From assembly GCF_001982635.1 (NCBI RefSeq), contig NZ_MKFI01000006.1, forward strand, positions 417,113 to 481,112: DNA of 64,000 bases, written 5' to 3'. The position numbers were made by a program, and so were the translations under genes. A model generated the notes under the pieces. It was not told the origin of the DNA, did not search any database, and was given only the letters and a program-made list of their open reading frames with translations. This DNA comes from Bradyrhizobium mercantei. Its GTDB lineage: Bacteria; Pseudomonadota; Alphaproteobacteria; Rhizobiales; Xanthobacteraceae. This document shows positions 45,312 through 54,637 of this stretch, in pieces; the first letter of the stretch is position 1, and every line of letters begins with the position of its first letter.

Positions 45312-45992
45312 TTAAGGCGCCTTTTCCACCTTCGCGCCCGCGCTGGTCTCGAGGACCGGAAGCGGAATCTTGCCGAGCTCGATGATCGCCTTGTTGCGGC
45401 TGAACAGCTTCAGCTTGCGCAGGATCTCGGTGACATGCGCCTTCACAGTGGATTCCGCGAGCTTGAGTTCGGAGGCGATCTCGCGGTTCTGCAGGCCGCG
45501 GATGATCAGATGCAGCACGCGAATCTGCTGCGGCGTCAGCTTCTGGATCCGCTCGCGCAGCGTCCGCGCGGTCTCGGACTGGTCCAGTGCGCCGGCCGCG
45601 ACGAAATCCCGCGGCGCCGAGACCGATCCGCTCAGCACCCGGGCGATCGCCTGCGACAGCTCGCCGAGCGAGGTCGATTTCGGCAGATAGCCGACCGCGC
45701 CCATTTCCAGTGCCTCGCGGATGGTATGCTTGTCCTCTTCACTGGAGACGATGGCGATCGGCAGCCGCGGATATCGATCCCGGATCTTCTGGAAGCCGGA
45801 GAAGCCGACCACGTCGGGCAGCAGCAGGTCGAGCAGCGCGAGATCGATGTTCGGTTCGCTGGCTAGGATGCCGAGCGCCCCCTTGATCGAGGTCGCCTCA
45901 TAGATCCGGGCGTCGGGATGCGAGATGCGGATGGCGTTGCCAAGCGCCTCCCCGAACAGGGGGTGATCGTCGATGATCAGGAACCCCATCAT
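45312..45992 (-). CDS. NarL/LuxR-type response regulator 2
   Basis: The 226-residue protein has receiver residues IIDDHPLFGEAL, Asp55 in LALLDLLLPDVVGF, and a LuxR HTH (LTPQQIRVLHLIIRGLQNRE, then IASELKLAESTVKAHVTEIL). It is a paralogue of the neighbouring regulator 1, with the same domain order and similar HTH. It follows the binding-protein/cytochrome gene by 24 bp and precedes regulator 1 by 120 bp. Two such regulators with one kinase resemble the branched EraSR/ErbR circuit of Pseudomonas, a pathway inference from context. Confidence 0.9.
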   Translation of the reverse strand: MMGFLIIDDHPLFGEALGNAIRISHPDARIYEATSIKGALGILASEPNIDLALLDLLLPDVVGFSGFQKIRDRYPRLPIAIVSSEEDKHTIREALEMGAVGYLPKSTSLGELSQAIARVLSGSVSAPRDFVAAGALDQSETARTLRERIQKLTPQQIRVLHLIIRGLQNREIASELKLAESTVKAHVTEILRKLKLFSRNKAIIELGKIPLPVLETSAGAKVEKAP

Positions 45993-46016
45993 GAGGACCC
46001 TCGCACTGCTATTCGG

Positions 46017-47207
46017 CTAGTTCGACCCGCCGGTGTCCTGCACGCTCTGCAGATAGGCATATACGTTTCTGAGCTCGTCGTCGCTGAAGACGTCCTTCCA
46101 GGCCGGCATGCCCTTGGCCGGCCGCCCGTCATGGACCGTCTTCCAGAAAGTCGATTCCATATCGTCAGCATAGCGCTTCTTTAGCAGCCTGAGATCGATC
46201 TTTCGCTCGGCCTGCACCGCGTCCGGGCCGTGGCAATGGGCGCAGGTTCCGTTGAACACTTCCCGCCCCGCCTTGGCATCCCCGGTGGTAGCGGCGGCGG
46301 TCTGGACCGGCTTGTCGGCCGCGGCCGCCTGCCCGACCGTGACCGGTTCGCTTGCCCCGACGGACGAGATGGTCGCCTGGCCGAATTTCACCGGGGCGCC
46401 GTTCGGCACGCCGTATTTGGCAAACAGCGCGGCAATGTCCGGCCCGAGCGACGGCAGCACGCCGTCGACCTCATCGCGCAGCGCGCTCGACGCCTTGGCG
46501 AAGCCGATCGCGGTCGCCCAGAGCAGGCCGTCGCCCTCGGTCGATACGATCTGGTACTTGTCGCCGTAGCTGGTCTTGTTGAGCCAACCCGCCACCGGCG
46601 CCCAGATGAACGCGATGTCGACCTTGCCCTGCTCGAGGGCCGTCATGCCCTCCTCCGGGCTGAGCACGGTGACCTTCTGGATATCGTCACGCATCGCCAG
46701 CAGGTTCTGCGGCGTCGACTGATATTGCACCGCAACCCGCAATCCCCTGAGATCGTCGATGCCGGCGAGCTTGCGATTCCTGGCGCCGACCAGCGCGTAA
46801 CCCTCATGGGCGATCGGCTTCGAGAAGATCACCGCCGGCCCCATGAAATCCTCGATCAAGGGCAGGCCGACCATGGCATCGCACTGCTTGCTCAGCAGCG
46901 TCTCCCGCACGGTGCGCTTACCGAAATAGGATTTGTACCAATTGGTGCTCACGGTGCGGCCGAGCTTCTCGGCCACCGCCTGGCCGATCTCGAGATAGAG
47001 GCCGGGCTTGCCCGGTTCGTCGCTCGAGAACGGCAGGTTGGTCGGATCGGCGCAGAGCCGCAGCGGCAGTTTTGCGTCGTCCGCGCCGGCCGAGACGGCC
47101 GGCGCGAGCAGCGTGGCGGAGAGCAGCACGGTCCGGATCGCCTTTCCCAACTCCACGCGGCGCGCGGAGCTGGGCACTTCATTCGAGTTGATACGGGACA
47201 CGGACAA
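46017..47207 (-). CDS. XoxJ-like binding domain fused to XoxG-like cytochrome c
   Basis: The protein has 396 residues from a TTG start with GAGGAGG 5 nt upstream, the only convincing start after the dehydrogenase stop. The signal peptide spans about 20-43. Residues 46-280 form a family 3 solute-binding domain of the quinoprotein-dehydrogenase-associated type (PLRLCADPTNLPFSSDEPGK). Residues 308-396 form a class I cytochrome c: heme motif C322AHCH326 and Met ligand at about 367 in KGMPAW. XoxJ/MxaJ proteins assist dehydrogenase activation and XoxG/MxaG accept electrons. One polypeptide combines both, between the dehydrogenase and its regulators. Confidence 0.9.
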   Translation of the reverse strand: MSVSRINSNEVPSSARRVELGKAIRTVLLSATLLAPAVSAGADDAKLPLRLCADPTNLPFSSDEPGKPGLYLEIGQAVAEKLGRTVSTNWYKSYFGKRTVRETLLSKQCDAMVGLPLIEDFMGPAVIFSKPIAHEGYALVGARNRKLAGIDDLRGLRVAVQYQSTPQNLLAMRDDIQKVTVLSPEEGMTALEQGKVDIAFIWAPVAGWLNKTSYGDKYQIVSTEGDGLLWATAIGFAKASSALRDEVDGVLPSLGPDIAALFAKYGVPNGAPVKFGQATISSVGASEPVTVGQAAAADKPVQTAAATTGDAKAGREVFNGTCAHCHGPDAVQAERKIDLRLLKKRYADDMESTFWKTVHDGRPAKGMPAWKDVFSDDELRNVYAYLQSVQDTGGSN

Positions 47208-47229
47208 TGCTGCCTCCTCGTGAGGATCG

Positions 47230-48945
47230 TTACTGCAGGGCGAACACGAACAGCGAGCCGCCTTCGGGCGCCGCAGCAACCATCTTCTTGCCGATGTCAC
47301 CGAGGAAGGCCGGCAGCGCCGCGGTACGTCCGACCACGATCGCGACATACTGCTTGCCGTCGACCGAATAGGTCACCGGACCCGCGCCGATGCCGCTGCC
47401 GAGGTTCTTGCTCCACAGCACCTTGCCGTTCTTGGCGTCGATGGCGCGGAAGTCGCCATGCAGATTGCCTGAAAACACCAGATTGCCGCCGGTGGTCAGC
47501 GTGCCGCCGTTGAAGGGCAGGTCTTCCTTGATGCTCCACACCTTCTTGTTGGCCACGGGATCCCAGGCCACGAGCTCGCCGAGGAAACCGCCGGGGCCCG
47601 GCTTGGTCGGGAATTCGGCGCCGAGATAGAACACGCCGCGCTTGTAGTTCACGTCGGAGACCGACCAGTCCATGCAGACGTTGTTGCTCGGGATGTAGAC
47701 GAGGCCGGTCCCAGGGTTGAACGACATCGGCTGCCAGTTCTTGCCGCCGATCAGGTTCGGGCAGATGTCCTTGGCGGGGTGGCCGGGGCCGGGACGCTTG
47801 TCCGGATCCTCTTCCGCCCGCATCGTGTTGATGTCCCACTTCTTGGCCCAGTTGGCGAAGACGTATTTCTCGGCCGAGATCAGCTTGCCGGTCTCGCGGT
47901 TGGCCACGAAGAAGAAGCCGTTGCGGTCCGCCTTCATCAGGACCGGCGTCTCGGCGCCCTTGATCTTGAGGTCGGCGAGCAGCAGTTCGTTGACGCCGTC
48001 ATAGTCCCAGGCGTCGGCCGGCGTGCCCTGGATGTGCCACTTGATCTTGCCGGTGTTGGGATCGATCGCCAGCGTCGAGGCGGTGTAGAGGTTGGTCAGC
48101 TTGCCGAAATTGCCGTCGCCGGTGGAGCGCACCGCGGTATTCCACGGTCCCGGATTGCTGGTACCCCAGTAGACCGTGTCGGTCTTGGCATCGTAGGAGC
48201 CGACCAGCCAGGCGGCGCCGCCGCCATGCAGCCCGGTGTCGCCCTTCCAGGTGTCGCTGCCGGGCTCGCCCGGCGCCGGCACCGTGTAGGTCTGCCACAG
48301 CAGCTTGCCGTCCTTGAGCGAGAACGCCTGCAACGAGCCGCGGACGCCGTATTCGCCGCCGCCGAAGCCGGTGATCACCTTGTCGCGAACGACGAGCGGC
48401 GGCGAGGTGATGACCGAGCCCTGCTTGTAGTCGACGACGGTCGAGGTCCAGAGCTCCTTGCCGGTTTCGGCGTCGAGCGCGGTCAGCTTGCCGTCGAGCC
48501 GGCCGACGAAGATCTTGCCGTCGGCATAGGATACGCCGCGATTGTTGACGTCGCAGCAGGCATACTGAAGCACGTCATCCGGAATGTCCGGCTGCCACGT
48601 CCATTTGCGCGCGCCGGTCGCGGCATCGATCGCATAGACGTATTTCGGACCCCACGACGTCGACACATAGAGGTTCTTGCCGATCACGACCGGCGACGAT
48701 TCGTTGGAGCGCAGCGAGGCCAGCGACAGCGAATAGACCAGCTGCAGCTTGCCGGCGTTCTCGGAATTGATCTGCTTCAACGGGCTGAAGCGCGTGTTGC
48801 CGTAATCGTGGCCGGCGATCGCCCATCCGTTCGGATCGGACACCGCCTTCGCGACGGAGTCATTGGCTTTCGACGCACCAATGCCTGCCATGACGATGGC
48901 GACCAGCGACACGCCGGCAAAGAAAATCCCGCTCCTCAGCTTCAT
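47230..48945 (-). CDS. PQQ-dependent alcohol dehydrogenase, lanthanide-type signature
   Basis: The 571-residue periplasmic quinoprotein has signal peptide residues 1-28. The eight-bladed propeller carries the vicinal disulfide Cys130-Cys131 (QYACCDVNNRG). Metal ligands are Glu198 (GGEYGVRG), Asn264 (GTSNPGPWN) and catalytic Asp314 with Asp316 two residues later (DAWDYDGVNE). Asp at +2 is diagnostic of lanthanide enzymes (XoxF, PedH), whereas calcium enzymes have Ala or Ser. The Glu-Asn spacing (66) is about 18 shorter than in MxaF/XoxF, so it is a distinct subfamily. It oxidises an alcohol and donates electrons to the adjacent cytochrome. Divergent coxSLM lies 400 bp away. Confidence 0.9.
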   Translation of the reverse strand: MKLRSGIFFAGVSLVAIVMAGIGASKANDSVAKAVSDPNGWAIAGHDYGNTRFSPLKQINSENAGKLQLVYSLSLASLRSNESSPVVIGKNLYVSTSWGPKYVYAIDAATGARKWTWQPDIPDDVLQYACCDVNNRGVSYADGKIFVGRLDGKLTALDAETGKELWTSTVVDYKQGSVITSPPLVVRDKVITGFGGGEYGVRGSLQAFSLKDGKLLWQTYTVPAPGEPGSDTWKGDTGLHGGGAAWLVGSYDAKTDTVYWGTSNPGPWNTAVRSTGDGNFGKLTNLYTASTLAIDPNTGKIKWHIQGTPADAWDYDGVNELLLADLKIKGAETPVLMKADRNGFFFVANRETGKLISAEKYVFANWAKKWDINTMRAEEDPDKRPGPGHPAKDICPNLIGGKNWQPMSFNPGTGLVYIPSNNVCMDWSVSDVNYKRGVFYLGAEFPTKPGPGGFLGELVAWDPVANKKVWSIKEDLPFNGGTLTTGGNLVFSGNLHGDFRAIDAKNGKVLWSKNLGSGIGAGPVTYSVDGKQYVAIVVGRTAALPAFLGDIGKKMVAAAPEGGSLFVFALQ

Positions 48946-49348
48946 TGGCTTCCTCCAATATGGTTTCGTTGCCGCGATGGATGCATCGCGCGCGCGTCTC
49001 TCGACCCAATTTCGTGAACCAGCGATCTTCGTCGCTGCGTCGGCGGTGAAAATGACAGCAACGCTTTTGCGTCGTTATAGGCGGAAGGTAGTAGCGTCCG
49101 CGGCGGCGGTTTTGATGCGCCGCAAGCGCGATGCGACTGCCGAAAATCGCTTGCGCCGCCGGGTCATTTCATCGCGCCGGAGCGCGCCGAAAGCAGCTTG
49201 CAAATTGCCCCTTGAACGGCTGCCTGCTAGGATCGCAGGCACTGCCCGGCGCCTTCGTGACGGGGCCGCGACTACGACTTTGATCGCGGTTACGACCCCC
49301 ATGAAGCGTGGTCTACTGGGCCCATAACGAAGCTATTGGGAGAAACGC
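48946..49348. promoter_or_regulatory. divergent promoter region, dehydrogenase and cox operon
   Basis: This is 403 bp between divergent operons. It contains an 8-bp inverted repeat CGCAAGCG (49121-49128) and CGCTTGCG (49148-49155) with a 19-nt spacer, a candidate binding site for one of the LuxR-type regulators. No complete gene is visible. The cox start is GTG at 49349; no strong ribosome site is seen beyond GGGAGAAACGC. Confidence 0.45.
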
Positions 49349-49834
<486 letters not shown>

Positions 49835-49924
49835 CGCGCCACGCAACGCATACGATCAAGCTCATCACCGCCGATCTCGATGGAAACGGCGGCAAATCGA
49901 ATCTCCGGTCGGGAGGACTAGACA

Positions 49925-52264
49925 ATGGGTGTTGAAGGAATTGGCGCACGTGTCGTGCGCAAGGAAGATCGCCGGTTCATCACCGGACAAGGACGTTACG
50001 TCGACGACGTCAAAATGGTCGGCATGAGCTACGCTCACTTCATCCGCAGCCCGCATGCACATGCCAAGGTCAAGGGCATCGATTCAGCCGAGGCCATGAA
50101 GATGCCCGGCGTGATCGCGGTGCTGACCGGACAGCAGATCGTCGATGACAAGGTCGGCAATCTGATCTGCGGCTGGGCGATCACCTCGAAGGACGGTTCG
50201 CCGATGAAAATGGGCGCGTGGCCGGCGATGGCGCCGGAGACCGTGCGCTTCGTCGGACAGGCGGTCGCGGTCGTGATCGCCGAGACCAAGAACCAGGCCA
50301 AGGACGCGGCGGAAGCCGTCGTCGTCGATTATGAAGAACTCCCCGCGGCGGCCGACATCAAGGCCGCGATCAAGCCGGGCGCGCCGCAGCTGCATCCCGA
50401 AGCCCCCGGCAATATCGTCTATGACTGGCACATCGGCGACGAAGCCGCGGTCAAGGATGCGTTCAGCAAGGCAGCCAACGTGGTGACGCTCGATCTCACC
50501 AACAACCGCCTGGTGCCGAATGCGATGGAGCCGCGCGCGGCGATCGCGCATTACGACCAGGCCGAAGAGCACTACACGCTCTACACCACGTCGCAGAACC
50601 CGCACGTCGCCCGCCTCGTGCTGTCGGCGTTCTACAACATCGCGCCCGAGCACAAGCTGCGCGTGATCGCGCCCGACGTCGGCGGCGGCTTCGGTTCCAA
50701 GATCTACATCTATCCGGAAGAGATGGTGGCGCTGTGGGCCTCCAAGAAGGTCAATCGTCCGGTGAAGTGGACCGGCGACCGCACGGAAGCCTTCCTGACC
50801 GACGCGCATGGCCGCGACCATGTCTCGAAGGCGGAGATGGCGTTCGACAAGGACAACAAGATCCTCGGCCTGCGGGTGAAGACCCACGCCAATTTCGGCG
50901 CCTATATGTCGCTGTTCTCCTCGGCGGTGCCGACCTATCTCTATGCGACGCTGCTGTCGGGCCAGTATGTGATCCCGGCGATCTATGCCGAGGTGATCGG
51001 CGTCTACACCAACACCACGCCGGTCGACGCCTATCGCGGCGCCGGCCGACCGGAGGCAAGCTACCTCGTCGAGCGGATGATGGAGTCGGCGGCGCGGCAG
51101 TTGAAGGTCGATCCGGCCGAGCTGCGCAAGAAGAACTTCATCACCGCGTTCCCGTATCAGACGCCGGTCATCATGGCGTATGACGTCGGTGACTTCCACG
51201 CCTCGATCGACGCCGCGATGAAGGCGATCGACTATGCCGGCTTCCCGGCTCGCAAGGCCAAGGCGAAAGCCGACGGCAAGCTGCGCGGCATCGGCTTCTC
51301 CTGCTACATCGAGGCCTGCGGCATCGCGCCGTCGAAGGCGGTCGGCAGTCTCGGCGCCGGCGTCGGCCTGTGGGAGTCAGCGGAGATCCGCGTCAACCCG
51401 GTCGGCACCATCGAGGTGCTTACCGGCTCGCACAGCCACGGCCAGGGCCACGAAACGACGTTCTGCCAGATCATCGCCGAGCGGCTCGGCGTGCCGATCA
51501 GCCAGGTCTCGATCGTCCATGGCGATACCGACAAGGTGCAGTTCGGCATGGGCACCTACGGCTCGCGTTCGCTCGCGGTCGGCGGCACGGCGATCGTGAA
51601 GGCGATGGAGAAGGTCGAGGCCAAGGCCAAGAAGATCGCGGCGCATGCGCTCGAGGCATCCGAGAGCGACATCGTGATCGAGAACGGCGAGTTCAAGGTC
51701 ACCGGCACCGACAAGTCGATCGCGCTGCCGATGGTCGCGCTCGCCGCCTACACCGCGCACAACCTGCCTGAAGGCATGGAGCCCGGGTTGAAGGAGACGG
51801 CGTTCTACGACCCGACCAACTTCACCTTCCCGGCCGGCGCCTATATCTGCGAGCTCGAGGTCGATCCCGGCACCGGCAAGACCTCCTTCGTCAACTTCGT
51901 CGCGGCGGACGACTTCGGTCGGCTGATCAACCCGATGATTGTCGAGGGCCAGGTTCATGGCGGCCTCGCCCAGGGCATCGGTCAGGCACTGCTCGAAGGC
52001 GCGGTCTATGACGGCACCGGTCAGCTCGTGACCGCGTCCTTCATGGACTACTCCATGCCAAGGGCCGACGACCTGCCGTCGTTCCAGCTCTCCCACACCA
52101 CGACGCTGTGTCCGGGCAACCCGCTCGGCGTCAAGGGCTGCGGCGAGGCCGGCGCGATCGGCGCCTCTGCTGCCGTGATCAACGCGATCACGGACGCCAT
52201 CGGCAACAACAAGCTGGAAATGCCTGCGACGCCCGATCGCGTCTGGCACGCCATTCACGGTTGA
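49925..52264 (+). CDS. coxL: form II CO dehydrogenase-like large (molybdopterin) subunit
   Basis: The 779-residue Mo-binding subunit carries AYRGAGR at residues 369-375, the form II motif; true form I enzymes have AYXCSFR with an active-site Cys. The catalytic Glu is in GCGEAGAIG near residue 740, and GGGFGSK and the SHGQGHETTF segment bind the Mo-cytosine dinucleotide. It oxidises a small electrophilic carbon centre, possibly CO weakly or another aldehyde or heterocycle. The operon has no coxG, coxD, coxE or coxF accessory genes here. Confidence 0.94.
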   Translation: MGVEGIGARVVRKEDRRFITGQGRYVDDVKMVGMSYAHFIRSPHAHAKVKGIDSAEAMKMPGVIAVLTGQQIVDDKVGNLICGWAITSKDGSPMKMGAWPAMAPETVRFVGQAVAVVIAETKNQAKDAAEAVVVDYEELPAAADIKAAIKPGAPQLHPEAPGNIVYDWHIGDEAAVKDAFSKAANVVTLDLTNNRLVPNAMEPRAAIAHYDQAEEHYTLYTTSQNPHVARLVLSAFYNIAPEHKLRVIAPDVGGGFGSKIYIYPEEMVALWASKKVNRPVKWTGDRTEAFLTDAHGRDHVSKAEMAFDKDNKILGLRVKTHANFGAYMSLFSSAVPTYLYATLLSGQYVIPAIYAEVIGVYTNTTPVDAYRGAGRPEASYLVERMMESAARQLKVDPAELRKKNFITAFPYQTPVIMAYDVGDFHASIDAAMKAIDYAGFPARKAKAKADGKLRGIGFSCYIEACGIAPSKAVGSLGAGVGLWESAEIRVNPVGTIEVLTGSHSHGQGHETTFCQIIAERLGVPISQVSIVHGDTDKVQFGMGTYGSRSLAVGGTAIVKAMEKVEAKAKKIAAHALEASESDIVIENGEFKVTGTDKSIALPMVALAAYTAHNLPEGMEPGLKETAFYDPTNFTFPAGAYICELEVDPGTGKTSFVNFVAADDFGRLINPMIVEGQVHGGLAQGIGQALLEGAVYDGTGQLVTASFMDYSMPRADDLPSFQLSHTTTLCPGNPLGVKGCGEAGAIGASAAVINAITDAIGNNKLEMPATPDRVWHAIHG

Positions 52265-52277
52265 GGGAGGAAGAGCC

Positions 52278-53078
52278 ATGTACGAGACCAACTATCACCG
52301 CGCCTCCTCGGTCGCTGACGCCGCCGCAACCTTCGCCAAAGGCGCGGAATCAAAATTCCTCGCCGGCGGACAGACCCTGCTCCCGGTGATGAAGCAGCGT
52401 CTCGCCGCGCCGTCCGATGTGATCGACCTCTCCAAGCTACAGGAGCTGATCGGCATCGAGGTGTCGGGCGACACCGTCACCATCAAGGCCGCCACGCCGC
52501 ATTACGACGTGGCGCAAAGCGACGCCGTGCAGAAGGCGATCCCGGCGCTCGCCAATCTGGCGTCGATGATCGGCGATCCTGCCGTGCGCTATCGCGGCAC
52601 GATCGGCGGTTCGCTCGCCAACAACGACCCGGCGGCGGATTATCCGGCGGCGGTGCTGGCGCTCGGCGCGACGGTCAAGACCAACACGCGCTCGATCGCG
52701 GCGGAAGACTTCTTCAAGGGCCTGTTCACGACGGCGCTCGAGGATGGCGAGATCATCACCGCGGTGTCGTTCCCGGTGCCGGCCAAGGCCGGCTACGCCA
52801 AGATGCGGCACCCGGCCTCGCGCTTCGCGCTGACTGGCGTGTTCGTCGCCAAGACCAAGTCGGGCGACGTCCGCGTCGCGGCAACCGGTGCGTCGCAGAG
52901 CGGCGTCATGCGGGTGGCGCCGATCGAGCAGGCGCTGAAGGCGAACTGGGCGGCCTCGGCGCTCGACAGCGTGACCATCCCGGCGAGCGGCCTGCTCGCC
53001 GACATCCACGGCTCGGCGGATTACCGCGCCAACCTGGTGAAGGTGATGGGACAGCGGGCGGTGACGGCGGCCGGCTAG
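52278..53078 (+). CDS. coxM: CO dehydrogenase-like medium subunit (FAD)
   Basis: The 266-residue FAD-binding subunit has AGGQTLLPVMKQRL near the N-terminus and TIGGSLANNDPAADYPAAVLA in the middle, both FAD-contact motifs. The C-terminal CO dehydrogenase flavoprotein domain follows. It takes electrons from CoxS and passes them to the quinone pool. It follows coxL by 13 bp with GAGGGAGGAAGAG just upstream as ribosome site. Confidence 0.93.
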   Translation: MYETNYHRASSVADAAATFAKGAESKFLAGGQTLLPVMKQRLAAPSDVIDLSKLQELIGIEVSGDTVTIKAATPHYDVAQSDAVQKAIPALANLASMIGDPAVRYRGTIGGSLANNDPAADYPAAVLALGATVKTNTRSIAAEDFFKGLFTTALEDGEIITAVSFPVPAKAGYAKMRHPASRFALTGVFVAKTKSGDVRVAATGASQSGVMRVAPIEQALKANWAASALDSVTIPASGLLADIHGSADYRANLVKVMGQRAVTAAG

Positions 53079-53391
53079 CCGCTATCCCTCCTGAACCTAT
53101 GCAGACGGCGCGCAGCGATGCGCGCCGTTCGCGTTTTGCTGGCATTCCAGCCGAAAGGGCTTGCCACATCCCCCATTAGGCGAGAGAATTTAGCTAATCA
53201 GCTAATTAAAAATACCGTCAGACGGACGGCCGGGGAGAGGACTCATGACATTCGGCAGCACCAATTGCCACGGCACCCAACCGCCGGACTGCCCTTTTGA
53301 CGGCAGCGGCCCGGAGTGACGCCTGGTGCGCCGGACCACCGCGGACAAACCCTTCGACGACCTTCCCTCACAGCAACAACGGAACCATAAC
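53079..53391. other. intergenic region upstream of the racemase gene
   Basis: About 310 bp. An AT-rich stretch with TTAGCTAATCAGCTAATTAA at about 53190-53210 contains a short dyad (TTAGCTAA/AGCTAATTAA) and probably belongs to the promoter of the following gene. An alternative GTG start for that gene lies at 53326. Confidence 0.45.
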
Positions 53392-54507
53392 GTGCTCGAC
53401 AAGCCCGCCTCCCACACCGCCGCTCGCACCTCGGGCCCGCTCGCCGGCTTCCGCATCGTCGAATTCGCCGGGATCGGTCCCGGCCCGTTCGCCTGCATGC
53501 TGCTCGCGGACATGGGCGCCGAAGTGATCACCCTCGATCGGGTCGGCGCGGGCAAGAATCTGAAGGCGGTGGCCACCCGCGGCCGCAAGGTGATCGAGCT
53601 CGACCTCAAGAACAAGGCGGCCATCGCTGAAGTGCTCGACCTGCTCGGCCACGCCGACGCGCTGATCGAAGGCTTTCGCCCCGGCGTGATGGAGCGCCTC
53701 GGCCTCGGCCCCGACGTCGTGCTCGGGCGCAATCCCAAGCTGGTCTACGGCCGCATGACCGGCTGGGGCCAGGAAGGCCCGCTGGCGAATGCCGCCGGCC
53801 ACGACATCAACTACATCTCGATCACCGGCGCGCTGGCTGCGATCGGCACCAAGGAGAAACCGGTGCCGCCGCTCAATCTGGTCGGCGATTTCGGCGGCGG
53901 CGCGCTCTACCTCGTGGTCGGCGTGCTCGCTGCGCTATTGGAAGCACAGAAGTCCGGCAAGGGCCAGGTGGTCGATACCGCGATGTGCGACGGCGCGGCC
54001 TCGCTGATGTCGATGTTCTACGACATGGCCGCGCAGGGCCGCTGGAGCGGCGGCCGCGACCAGAATTTCCTCGACGGCGGCGCGCATTTCTACGGCGTCT
54101 ACGAGTGCTCCTGCGGCAATTTCATCTCGATCGGCTCGATCGAGCCGCAGTTCTATGCGCTGCTGCGCAAGTATGCCGACCTGACCGACGCCGACTTCGA
54201 CGCGCAGATGGACCGCAAAGCCTGGCCGGCGCTGAAGGCGAAGCTGGAAAAGGTGTTCAAGAGCAAGTCGCGCGCCGACTGGTGCACGATCATGGAAGGC
54301 ACCGACATCTGCTTCGCACCGATCCTGACCATGGAGGAAGCTCCGAAGCATCCGCACATGGCGGCGCGCCAGGTATTCGTCGAACGCCACGGCGTCACCC
54401 AGCCCGCGCCCGCGCCGCGCTTCTCGCGCACGCCGTCGGCGATCCGCGAGCCGGAGCTGGCGAGCATCGGGGATGTGACGGCTGAGTGGAAGGCGGCAGC
54501 AAAGTAG
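53392..54507 (+). CDS. CaiB/BaiF CoA-transferase family, alpha-methylacyl-CoA racemase-like
   Basis: The protein has 371 residues from a GTG at 53392, chosen because the family core LAGFRIVEFAGIGPGPFACM follows closely; a GTG at 53326 would add 22 residues. The core includes DLKNKAAIAEVLDLLG, GRMTGWGQEGPLANAAGHDI, NYISITGALAAIG and the Asp-rich NLVGDFGGGALYLVVG. AMACR-type enzymes epimerise 2-methylacyl-CoA esters, while CoA-transferases share the fold. The GHDINYIS pattern with downstream racemase-type features favours racemase. It does not obviously belong to the cox operon. Confidence 0.88.
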   Translation: MLDKPASHTAARTSGPLAGFRIVEFAGIGPGPFACMLLADMGAEVITLDRVGAGKNLKAVATRGRKVIELDLKNKAAIAEVLDLLGHADALIEGFRPGVMERLGLGPDVVLGRNPKLVYGRMTGWGQEGPLANAAGHDINYISITGALAAIGTKEKPVPPLNLVGDFGGGALYLVVGVLAALLEAQKSGKGQVVDTAMCDGAASLMSMFYDMAAQGRWSGGRDQNFLDGGAHFYGVYECSCGNFISIGSIEPQFYALLRKYADLTDADFDAQMDRKAWPALKAKLEKVFKSKSRADWCTIMEGTDICFAPILTMEEAPKHPHMAARQVFVERHGVTQPAPAPRFSRTPSAIREPELASIGDVTAEWKAAAK

Positions 54508-54514
54508 CCTTCGC

Positions 54515-54598
54515 CGTCATTGCGAGGAGCGAAGCGACGAAGCAATCCATGTCTCCGCAGGCGGTGAGATGGATTGCTTCGCTTCGCTCGCACTGACG
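54515..54598. repeat. palindromic intergenic repeat (GTCATTGCGAGGAGC family), copy 2
   Basis: Left CGTCATTGCGAGGAGCGAAG and the inverse GCTTCGCTCGCACTGACG enclose two inverted GAAGCAATCCAT units. This is the basic form without the extra internal piece present in copies 1 and 3. It sits between the convergent racemase and hppD genes. Confidence 0.85.
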
Positions 54599-54637
54599 AA
54601 AAAATACGGCGCGGTCGCTACCCGGCGTACCCGGCAG

